DNA of 64,000 bases from Pisolithus tinctorius. Its lineage: Eukaryota; Basidiomycota; Agaricomycetes; Boletales; Pisolithaceae. Position 1 is the stretch's first letter. Each line of letters starts with the position of its first letter. A model generated the notes under the pieces. That model saw only the letters and a list, made by a program, of their open reading frames with translations, did not search any database and was not told the origin of the DNA. This document shows positions 55,276 through 64,000 of this stretch, piece after piece. The DNA is taken from contig JANFAH010000030.1 of the NCBI GenBank assembly GCA_024663395.1, forward strand, positions 496,001 to 560,000, in the 5' to 3' direction. A program made the translations under genes and the position numbers.

Positions 55276-56612
55276 ATGTCGGTCGCTGAAACGCTCCTGC
55301 GCATGCTCATTCGCTTTCCAAAGTTACTCATCGCCATTGTCAAACGATGCTCCTCGACAGCTTTACATTTGCTACGCTACCTTTTCTCGCTATGGAACGC
55401 GTCGGTTCAGAAGGGGACACGAAAGTATTCTTTGGAAGACAACACAGATAATGTCTCTCCCTCAAGGTTACACGAAGAGAAAGATGGGGGAGCAGGTACC
55501 CACGTTGAGAGCGCAACTGCACTATGCTCCGAGGATGAAGGCTCGGCATCGAGTCGCAGACTCACACCACGTGGACCGGAGACAGTGAGCAGCTTTCTTG
55601 ACAAAATGTATCTTCGTGACCTGATGTCGGCGTCAAGCCCGCACCTCTGCTGTCTGCTGAGGGTAGAGGTCCCACCTTGAGCGTTCCGCAACCCAGCAGC
55701 ACGAATCTGCCCGAGCCTAACCGCGCATATCATCTACCAACGCAAGCGACTGGTGAGAGCCAGTACGTGACATCTGAGTATCAATCATGGTGTCCAGACT
55801 GACCCTGTCAAATTCAAGTTTACAGGTCTGCGCGCCGCCCCTCAAGAACCTGAAAAAGCTGCTCACAACAACATCATTGTATAGTTTGTTCTGCATGCTG
55901 ATGTTCCTCGATCATCCTGGCTTCATCGAGCGCTCACTCAAAGATACGCAACGTGATCATAAGACTGATATCAAAAAGTGGATGGACTTTTGGGCGACGT
56001 TCCAAGACGACATCAACAATCTCAATCTGTTGGTGAATTGGGTCACGAGTAAGACATGTTCGTCCGTTATTAAGCCCTTTTTCGCTGCAGGCTACCGTGC
56101 TACTGAGCGGAAATGTCAGCTTCCTGGCTATCATCACCCAGAACGGATTGTCGTACTGGCCCCAAAGGTTGAGCTATGTGTCCCTCGTGGCTGCGTTGGG
56201 AAGTATCTTGATGGGACTGGCAGTTCGGACCCCGAGATTCTTCGTGAGTGATCATAAAGCTTAGTTCAGTAGTCGATCCCATTGAACTAGTAACCAGACA
56301 GCCTACACGTCGTTTTACTTCCAAGTCATGGCATTGGTACTAGGATTCCCATTCGAGCTCTTCCTATACAGGTGCGTAGGAAGTACGCTTCACTAGACAT
56401 CACCATTCACGAGCACGTTTTATAGCATTATTCTTTTTATTGCTGCGCTCATTGTACACTTCAGCATCAACGCGGCGATGCTACAGATTTATGCAACCAT
56501 TGTTATCATGGGCCTTGTGATTGTATGCCTCTTCTTGTACTGGCTTGTTACGGAGCCCTTAGAGGGCAGGAAAGTCCCTAAGGAGGGTGTCGCTCGTGAA
56601 AGTCAGGCGTAG
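55276..56612 (+). CDS. T1-C: complete multi-span membrane protein, subtype 1
   Basis: Exactly 3151 bp downstream of T1-B and collinear with it: exon 1 from ATG 55276, exon 3 with K-K-L-L-T-T-T-S-L-Y-S-L-F-C-M-L-M-F-L, exon 4 from A-T-V-L-L-S-G-N-V-S-F-L, final exon ending TAG at 56610-56612. It differs from B by scattered substitutions (for example W-A-T-F-Q-D-D-I-N-N in the charged block) without frame changes. The 54-nt intron before the last exon contains an in-frame TAG, so it must be spliced for a full product. Confidence 0.7.
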
Positions 56613-56855
56613 TTCGTTCAACCGGCGCATCTTTGATAGATACTTCAATGCAACCTTGTCCCTTACTGAGTAGTGTGACCCTTATGGGAAACATTTCCCT
56701 GGGCTGAGAAATGAGAGCTAAACTACATTAGTATGGCCGAACGGTGGACCCACATGGCGTGTGCGTTAGTATATATTAGTGTAGAACAATATGCTCGCGT
56801 TGCAACCTTGTAACTGGTGCTCACATCGTAGTCTTCAGTTGGCGCGCGAACCGGT

Positions 56856-58312
56856 ATGGTTGTCCAAGCGCTCCTTCGAATCTTTGGTCGCTTTCCGAAG
56901 TTCTTTATTGCTATTGCCAAACGATGCTCGATGAAAATTTTACATTTGCTGCGTTACCTCTTCTCGTGCTGGAATGCGTCAGTCCAGAAGTCCATGGAAA
57001 ATGGCACAGGAACGGACCTTGCCTCAACTGCGTCCAGTACGGATAGCGTGACTCGAGTCATGCAGCTAGAGGAAAACAGCGGCATCAAGCCCGCCACCAT
57101 ACTGTGTTCTGAGGTCGGTGGCGTCAGTGGGGGTTCCGTCCTGCACCACACACAAGTTATCCCGCGGAGCGCTGAGAAACATCAGACATCGTTCGAGAGT
57201 AGTACGGTGCGCCGCTTTCCCGACATGGCTATGATGTTGAGTTTGATGTCAGTTTCAAGCCCGCGACTGTCACAGACCCCGAAGTCGGCGACACGGGTAG
57301 GGAGCCTGCTATCCTGCTAAACACCGCGAGTGATGATATCGAACTCCGCCCTCACAATGTTCTCCCCCAAGCACGCATGCAGCGGTACGTACGACCCCCG
57401 AGCATTCGCAACAGCATCCAAACTGACGTTTGTAACGTCAAAGCGAACCACACTCATTAAAATACTCCTTGCAATTACTTGCTGTCTTTATTCTGGCGTT
57501 GGAAACGATTTCGACATTTTTCTTCCTCAACGGTTCTCTGTCTATCTTACGCTCTGTCAGGGATATGCAAGACGGGCGACAGACTGACATCGCCAAGTTT
57601 AATACGTTCTGGGGAGAGTTTCGAAGAAGACTTCAAAATGTCACCTTGCTGGTGAGTCTGACAGAGCAAGAGAGAGGTCCCTTCGGAAAATATTGATGTA
57701 CTTCATTACTGAACCTCATGGGCAGGCCACTGTACTCTTAACTACGAATGTTGCCTTCCTCGCTATCCAATCCGTCGATCAGCCAGGAGTGTCTTACCTA
57801 CCTCAGAAATGCTGCTACATTTCTATTATGGTTTCCTTGGGCAGCATTGTGGGTGGGTTTGCCCTTCGGATGCCGAGAGTCCTCGTATGTGATTTGGTCC
57901 ATAATCTAATAGTCGACACTGTTGACGTCTCGATCAGAAGGGTAGCACAGTCTTCTACTTGGACGCCATCTCCCTGATTCTAGGGTTTCCGTCTGCACTC
58001 TTCTTATACGGGTATGAAACACTTTGGATGGTGATTGACCACGCCCTTACGAACGCCTTTTACAGCCTCCTCTTCTTCTTTCTCGCCCTCATATTTCACA
58101 TTGGCAATTCTGGAGCAGGGATTTGGTTATACTGGGCCTTCACGAGCTCCGCCATAATCTGGACTGTATATGCAGGACTCTATCTCGTTATCACAGAGTC
58201 GTTGGAGAAACGTTCAAGTTCCTCTCCTGACGGGGCCAACGGAGACGAGGAGGCCTTAAGCGACCAGCGAACTCTGTGGGGCCTTTCAGCGATGCTATCA
58301 TATCAAGGGTAA
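56856..58312 (+). CDS. T2-C: complete multi-span membrane protein, subtype 2
   Basis: ATG 56856; the N-terminus has L-L-R-I-F-G-R-F-P-K-F-F-I-A-I-A-K-R-C-S, then L-F-S-C-W-N-A-S-V-Q. A long hydrophilic part contains two similar K-P-A-T-x-x-x-x-E-V-G segments (about 57090 and 57265), which look like an internal duplication; the exon junction between them is not resolved. Then comes an exon ending at about 57383 (GTACGT). The first span exon (Q-L-L-A-V-F-I-L-A-L, then T-F-F-F-L-N-G-S-L) runs to 57648, the next exon from about 57727 has A-T-V-L-L-T-T-N-V-A-F-L-A-I, and the one after has V-F-Y-L-D-A-I-S-L-I-L-G-F-P. A 54-nt intron (about 58013-58066) follows, then the last spans and a Ser/Glu-rich tail to 58312. 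Function unknown. Confidence 0.65.
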
Positions 58313-58849
58313 CAGGTGCTGTTTGTGAAACAGAATAACCGCTAATATGGAAGCCGGCGGGAAGTTTGGTGTACAAGCCAGAGCGGAATGAAATGTCCTA
58401 AGATGTACGGATCGGCGAGGCCCGAAATCAAGATGTCTAGGTCGTCTAGGGACTGCGTATATACCCTTTTTTGTCCTCGTAGAATGGTCAAGTTCATTAC
58501 AGTTACCCTATATACCCTCTCCCGACTCATACCATTTCAAATATCATACATAACTCGTTTTCTCAACCAGATATATGTCCAAACGGGTATTCAGAACTCC
58601 CTCTGGAAGGGATAAAACTACAACCTGAGAGTAAGTTAAGCTTTCCTTCTTTAGTGAATCTGGTACCATGGGGTGGACACATATCAAGAACTTCGAAAAA
58701 TTTACCCGACACTAAAATGCATAAAAAGTTTCGTGCGTCCTGCGCTCCGAGGTATCAATCCTGGAGAACAGATCACTCCCACTTTTCATGGTACGAAGAT
58801 ATAAACGACGATGCTTGCCGAGAAAATTTTTTCACTGGCCCAGAATCCC
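58313..58849. other. Intergenic region between T2-C and T3-C
   Basis: Matches the region after T2-D (62255-62735) closely, including TATATACCC repeats near 58458-58516. No ORF of note. The last part (about 58707-58850) corresponds to sequence downstream of the T3 stop in the D unit. Confidence 0.4.
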
Positions 58850-59160
58850 AGTAAGTCAACCCCTGCTGATCGACAGATTGGATACCGAGAAATCCTATAT
58901 TAGCGGCTAGCAGGACGGTTGCCTACCTACAAAGGCTCAGTGATAGATCACATTTTCAATCGCGACCCTACTTACAAGCAAATTAGTGTTCTCGACCTCA
59001 TTTCGGAACTTGCACCAGGACACTTTCCAGTTCCCTACGTCTGTTTCGTGATCAACTTGTGTGATCTTCAAGCAGCGCCCGATAACTCCAGGATGATCAA
59101 GGGAAAATAGCATGCATAGTATGTCATGAAGCACGTCGTGAACAGTGGTTTCCTGAGGGG
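58850..59160 (-). pseudogene. T3-C: truncated subtype-3 gene, minus strand
   Basis: Two exons of subtype 3: one around 59115-58965 (L-C-M-L-F-S-L-D-H-P-G-V-I-G-R, then the charged F-R-N-E-V-E-N-T-N-L-L) and the start of the next (A-T-V-L-L-A-A-N-I-G-F-L-G-I-Q, to about 58850). The gene is cut on both sides. The right side runs into the T1-D upstream region near 59160. On the left about 480 bp present in T3-D are deleted, including the last spans. Confidence 0.65.
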
Positions 59161-59252
59161 TTACTGTGTTTAGGTTCCGTTGATGTTGTTCGTTTACATC
59201 CTGTGGCCTCAAAGACATGCGGACATCGTGTTCGTTGTTCTGAATAACCATC

Positions 59253-60648
59253 ATGTCGGTAGCTGAAACGCTCCTGCGCATGCTCATTCGCTTTCCAAAG
59301 TTACTCATCGCCATTGTCAAATGATGCTCCTCGACAGCTTTACATTTGCTACGTCACCGTTTCTTGCCATGGAACGCATCGGTTCAGAAGGGGAAACGAA
59401 AGTATTCTCCGGAAGATAAAACAGATAATATCTCTCCTTCAACATCACACGAAGAGAAACATGGGAGAGCAGGTACCCACGTTGTGAGCGCAGCTACACT
59501 ACGCTCGAGGATGAAGGCTCGGCATCGAGTCGCAGACTTACACCACGTGGAACGGAGACAGTAAGCAGCTTTCTTGACAAAATGTATCTTCATGACCTGA
59601 TGTCGGCATCAAGCTCGCACCTCTGCTGTCTGCCAAGGGTAGAGGTTCCACCTTGAGCATTCCACAACCTAGCAGCATGAATCTGCTCGAGCTTACCCGC
59701 ACAAATGATCCACCAACACAAGCGACTGGTCAGAGCCAGTACGTGACATCTGAGTATTAATCTCGGTGTCCAGACTGACCCTGTCAAATTCAAGTTTACA
59801 GGTCTGCGCGCCTCCCCTCAAGAATCTGAATGAGCTGTTCGCAAGAACATCATTGTATGGTTTGGTTTGCATGCTGTTGTTCCTCGATCATCCTGGATTC
59901 GTCGAGCGCTCCCTCAAAGACACACAATGTCATCGTAAGACTGATATCAACAAGTGGAAGGCTTCCTGGGAGATGTTCCAAAAAGACGTCGAGAATATTA
60001 ATCTGCTAGTAAATCGGGCCATGAGTGTAACATGTGTATCCGGGACTTAGCCCTTTTTTGCTGCAGGCTACCGTGCTACTGAGCGGGAATGTCAGCTTCC
60101 TGGCTATCATTACCAATAACGGATTGTCGTACTGGCCCCAAAGGTTGAGCTATGTGTCCCTTGCGGCTGCGTTGGGAAGTATCTTGATGGGACTGGCAGT
60201 TCGGACCCCGAGATTCTTCGTGAGCGATCATAAAACTTAGTTCAGTAGTCGATCCCGTTGAACTAGTAACCAGACAGCTTACACGTCGTTTTACTTCCAA
60301 TGTATGGTATTGGTACTAGGGTTCCCATTCGAGCTCTTCCTGTACAGGTGCGTAGGAAGTACGCTTCACCGGATATCACCATTCACGAGCACCTTTTACA
60401 GCATTATTCTTTTTATTGCTGTGTTCATTCTACACTTCAGCATCAACGCGGCGATGCTACAGATTTATGCAACCATTGTTGTCATGGGCCTTGTGATTGT
60501 ATGCCTCTTCTTGTACTGGCTTGTTACGGAGCCCTTAGAGGGTAGGAAAGTCCCTAAGGAGGGTATCGCTGTCGAGGTCAGCCGTAATTTGTTCAACGGG
60601 CGCATCTTTGATAGATACTTCAAGGTAACCTTGTTCCTTACTGAGTAG
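59253..60648 (+). pseudogene. T1-D: subtype-1 gene with a nonsense codon in exon 1
   Basis: ATG 59253. The frame follows T1-C until TGA at about 59322, where the other copies have CGA (Arg) in V-K-R-C-S, another CpG-type change. The remaining exons are intact: exon 3 has L-Y-G-L-V-C-M-L-L-F-L, exon 4 is conserved, and the last exon begins after the 54-nt intron (about 60349-60402). A small indel near 60570 gives a longer C-terminus (stop 60646-60648). The intron here has CGG in place of the TAG of copies A-C and could be read through without a stop. Confidence 0.65.
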
Positions 60649-60828
60649 TGTGACCCTTATGTGAAACATTTCACTGGGTTGTGAGAACTGAGAGCTAAAC
60701 TACATTAGTATGGCCTGTGGACCCACAAAGTGTGTGCGTTGGTATATATCAGTGTAGAACAATATGCTCGCCTTGCAACCTTGCAACTGGTGCTCACTTC
60801 GTAGTCTTTGGTTGGCGCGCGAACCGGT

Positions 60829-62254
60829 ATGAGTGTCCAAGCGCTCCTTCAAATCTTTGGTTGCTTTCCGAAGTTCTTTATTGCTGTTGCCAAACAATGC
60901 TCGACGGCACTTCTACGTTTGCTGCGTTACCTCTTCTCATGCTGGAACGCGCCGGTCCGCAACTCAATGGAAAACGGCACAGAAAATGGCATTGCTTCGA
61001 CTGCGTTCAGTACGGATAGCGTGACTCAAGTTATGCAGGCAGAGAACAACAGCAGCATCGGACCCGCAACTATGCTGTGTTCGGAGGTCGGTGGCGTCAG
61101 TGAGGACTCAGTCCTGCACCCCACACAAGTTATTCTGCAGAGTAGTACGGTGCGCCGCTTTCCCGACATGGCTATGATGTTGAGTTTGATGTCAGTTTCA
61201 AGCCCGCGACTGTCACAGACCCGGAAGTCGGCGACACGGGTGGGCGGCCTGTTATCCTGCTAAACACCGCGAGTGATGATGTCGAACTCCGCCCTCTCGA
61301 TGTTCTTCCCCAAGTACGCGTGCAGCAGTACGTAGGACTCCCAAGTGTTCGTGGCAGCGCCCAAACTGACATTTGTAACGTCAAAGCAAACCACCCCCGT
61401 CAAAACGCTCCTTGCAATTACTTGCTACCGTTATTCTGGCACTGGAAGCGATCTCGACATTTTTCTTCCTCAACGGTTCTCTGTCCATCTTACGTTCTGT
61501 CAGGGATATGCAAGACGGGCGACAGACTGATATCGCCAAGTTTAATACGTTCTGGAACGAGTTTCGAAGAAGACTTCAAAATGTCACTTTGCTGGTGAGT
61601 CTGACAGAGCAAGAGAGAGATCCCTTTGGAAATATTGATGTACTTCATTACTGAACCTCATGGGCAGGCCACTGTACTCTTAACTACGAATGTCGCCTTC
61701 CTCGCTACGCAATCCGTCGATCAGAAAGGGGTGTCTTATCTACCTCAAAAGTGCAGCTACATTTCTGTCATGGTTTCCTTGGGCAGCATTGTGGGGGGGT
61801 TCGCCCTTCGGATGCCGAGAGTCCTCGTAAGTGATTTGGTTCATAATCCAATAGTCGACACTGTTGATGTCTCGATCAGAAGGGTAGCACAGCTTTCCAT
61901 CTGGACTCCATCTCTTTGATTTTAGGGTTTCCGTCTGCACTCTTCTTATACGGGTATGAAACACTTTGGATGGTGATTGACCACGCCCTTACGAACGCCT
62001 TTTATAGCCTCCTCTTCTTCTTTCTCGCCCTCATATTTCACATTGGCAATTCTGGAGCAGGGATTTGGTTATACTGGGCCTTCACGAGCTCCGCCATAAT
62101 CTGGACTGTATATGCAGGACTCTATCTCGTTATCACAGAGTCGTTGGAGAAACGTTTAAGTTCCTCTCCTGACGGGGCCAACGGAGACGAGGAGGCCTTG
62201 AGCGACCAGCGAACTCTGTGGGGCCTTTCAGTGATACTATCGTGGCAGGGGTAA
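60829..62254 (+). CDS. T2-D: complete multi-span membrane protein, subtype 2
   Basis: ATG 60829. The N-terminus is slightly diverged (I-F-G-C-F-P-K-F-F-I-A-V-A-K-Q-C-S). The hydrophilic middle has the same two K/G-P-A-T-x-x-x-x-E-V-G segments but lacks about 30 bp relative to T2-C. The span exons are nearly identical to T2-C: L-E-A-I-S-T-F-F-F-L-N-G-S, A-T-V-L-L-T-T-N-V-A-F-L, then I-S-L-I-L-G-F-P-S-A-L-F-L-Y-G. The 54-nt intron (about 61955-62008) precedes the last exon, which ends at 62254. The span region is far more conserved between C and D than the middle, suggesting gene conversion or constraint. Function unknown. Confidence 0.65.
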
Positions 62255-62737
62255 TAGGTGCTGTTTGTGAAACTCGGAGTAACCGCCCATATGGAAGCCG
62301 GTGGGAAGTTTGGTGTACAAGCCAGAGCGGAATGAAATGTCCTAAGATGTACGGATCAGCGAGGCCCGAAACCAAGATGTCTAGATCGTATAGGGACTAC
62401 GTATATACCCTTTTTATACCCTTTTTTGACCTCGTGGAATGGTCAAGTTCATTACAGTAACCCTATATACCCTCTCGCGACTCATACCATTTCAAATGTC
62501 ATACATAACTTGTTTTCCTAATTAGATATATGTTCAAACGGGTATTCATAACTCCCTCTCGAAGAGATATAACTACAACTTTACCCGACACTGAAATGCA
62601 TAAGAACTTTCATGCGTCCTGCGCTCCGGGGTATCAATCTTGGAGAACAGATCACTCCCACTTTTCATGGTACGAAAATATAAATGACGATGCTTGCCAA
62701 GAAAATTTTCTCCTGCCCCGGAATCCTTATGCTCGAA
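62255..62737. other. Intergenic region between T2-D and T3-D
   Basis: Duplicate of 58313-58849 with small indels (an additional TATACCC unit near 62410). No ORF of note. It separates the convergent T2-D and T3-D genes. Confidence 0.4.
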
Positions 62738-64000
62738 TTACAAAGCCTTCTTATCTTCACGGTCCATGCTTTCCATGGAAGAAGCTAGATATCCATCGAG
62801 TGGCTCCGTTATAAGCCAGTAGAAAACGAGAGACGCGATGAGGAGGGTAATGACAAACGCGCCCCAGCAAACCTGAGTCACTGCGGCATTCTTGCCTAGA
62901 CGTACCACAATTGCAGCGGTAAAAAAAAAAGGAGGCTATAAGAAGTGTTTGTCAAAAATGTGAATCAAAACAGGCGTTTCTTATCTTACCCGTAAAAGAA
63001 GAACTCGAATGGGACGTCTAGAATCAGCACCATGACTTTGAAGTAGAACGGCGAGTGAGCCGTCTGGCATTATAAAATATATCAGAGTGTTGATCAACCA
63101 TTGAATTTGGCTGAACCTCTTACGAAGAATCTCGGCGTTCGGACGGCTATTCCCATCATGATACTACCCAGTGCGCACAGTAGAGACATGTAACATAACC
63201 TCTCGGGCCAGTGAGTCAATCCCTGCTGATCGACAGATTGGATACCGAGAAATCCTATATTAGCAGCTAGCAGGACGGTTGCCTACCCACAAAGGGTCAG
63301 TGACAGATCACATTTAAATCGAAACCCTACTTACAAGCAAATTAGTGTTCTCGACCTCATTTCGGAACTTGCACCAGAACACTTTCCAGTTCCCTACGTC
63401 GGTTTCATAACCAACTTGTGTGATCTTCAAGCAGCGCCCGATGACTCCAGGATGATCAAGGAAAAATAGCATGCACAATATGTCATGGAGCGCTTTTATC
63501 GTGAACAGTGGTTTCCTGAGGGGAGGTGCGCAGCACCGCAACCTTGGATGTCAGAAGTGTTAGTATGGGCGCTGAGATACATACTCGGGCTTGTCACATA
63601 CTCCTGCGATCGCGTTCCTGGGGGTGGGTGCCAGGGAGGCTTGGGAGCGGAGAGTGTATTCCCCTCGTTTAACAGGGATTGCATTTGGGGCGCGTTCGAG
63701 TCATTGCCCATGAGAAACGCCGGAGCTGCAGGCTTGTTTCTGACATATTTAGGCTTCTAAGTCACGACTAGTCGGACATTCGACACACCATACTTGTGGG
63801 AGCTGGTATGATAGGCTGTGTATTATCCAAGGCAGCACTCCCAACTTCGGAACATTGTAGGGTGACATGGTCGCCTCTGCCCCCACCCATGATGCGCGTT
63901 ATCGAAGGAAGGCCACTATCTGCGGCACCCTTCAACAAGTACTTTCTTTTCCACTTCGCGACCGACGCGTTCCAGAATGATAAGAGGTATCGTAGCCATT
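62738..64000 (-). CDS. T3-D: subtype-3 membrane protein, runs off right edge
   Basis: Minus strand. Exon 1 (64000 to about 63794, start outside) has W-L-R-Y-L-L-S-F-W-N-A-S-V, the family signature. A further hydrophilic exon ends near 63605 (donor GTATGT). The first span exon has L-C-M-L-F-F-L-D-H-P-G (about 63550-63385). The next exon has A-T-V-L-L-A-A-N-I-G-F-L-G-I-Q and S-I-M-M-G-I-A-V-R-T-P-R-F-F (63278-63127), then K-V-M-V-L-I-L-D-V-P (about 63070-62997). The 54-nt intron follows, then the last exon to TAA at 62738. In the last exon a run of 10 A (plus strand, 62921-62930) puts the frame out by one: 11 would be needed. This may be a real slip or a sequencing error. Confidence 0.6.

Noticed and set aside
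49679..56448. Shared TAG in T1-A, B and C read as a premature stop
   Set aside because: It lies within the 54-nt segment with GTGCGT and TTATAG ends. T3-D has an obvious intron of the same length at the same place, and removal keeps phase, so it is intronic.

Overview
The window is fungal nuclear DNA from a basidiomycete, almost certainly an Agaricomycete. The evidence is short GT-AG introns of about 50-80 nt, sushi-type Ty3/Gypsy chromoviruses, a tyrosine-recombinase (DIRS-like) retrotransposon, and Tc1/mariner and PIF/Harbinger elements of the kinds seen in mushroom genomes. The genus cannot be fixed from the sequence. No rRNA, tRNA, CRISPR array or bacterial operon was seen.

Layout. (1) 1-1296: 5' end of a minus-strand Ty3/Gypsy element (gag start, primer-binding site, about 850-bp LTR). 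(2) 1.4-7.1 kb: a CpG-poor block with a broken multi-exon gene of an Agaricomycete family without known function, a 102-bp tandem repeat, and a rearranged fragment of the gene for the RNA polymerase II largest subunit (Rpb1). (3) 7.2-9.3 kb: a minisatellite and a 44-bp satellite. The satellite and its adjoining unique sequence form one arm of an inverted pair whose other arm lies at 29.5-29.9 kb. (4) 10.4-21.7 kb: one old Ty3/Gypsy chromovirus (here G0), cut into pieces by a 5.3-kb tyrosine-recombinase retrotransposon and by three TA-flanked terminal-inverted-repeat elements. (5) 22.1-27.6 kb: a second chromovirus (G1), followed by LTR-like and unresolved debris. (6) 33.0-42.0 kb: a third chromovirus (G2) with both LTRs, itself holding a solo LTR in pol and a small insertion in gag, with an antisense gene between pol and the 3' LTR. 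(7) 42.0-46.3 kb: a Tc1-like element with roughly 490-bp terminal inverted repeats, a transposase and a second convergent gene. (8) 46.3-48.8 kb: a PIF/Harbinger element with a Myb/SANT-like gene and a DDE transposase. (9) 48.8-64 kb: a CpG-rich tandem array of small multi-span membrane-protein genes in three related subtypes (called T1, T2 and T3 here).

Two compositional worlds meet here. About 1.4-11.0 and 16.3-48.8 kb are strongly CpG-depleted, with Arg codons turned into Trp, Cys, Gln, His or TGA. Five catalytic sites in five elements carry changes that fit CpG to TpG/CpA transitions. The tyrosine-recombinase element (11.03-16.32 kb) and the membrane-protein array keep their CpGs. This fits methylation-linked deamination or a RIP-like process acting on old repeats, with a later insertion and a non-silenced gene array.

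The most biologically interesting part is the array: at least ten related gene copies in about 15 kb. All share a basic amphipathic N-terminus, conserved intron positions including a 54-nt intron in every copy where it can be seen, and about five or six predicted membrane segments. Some copies are truncated, inverted or altered by a template-switch event. I know of no assigned function for this family.
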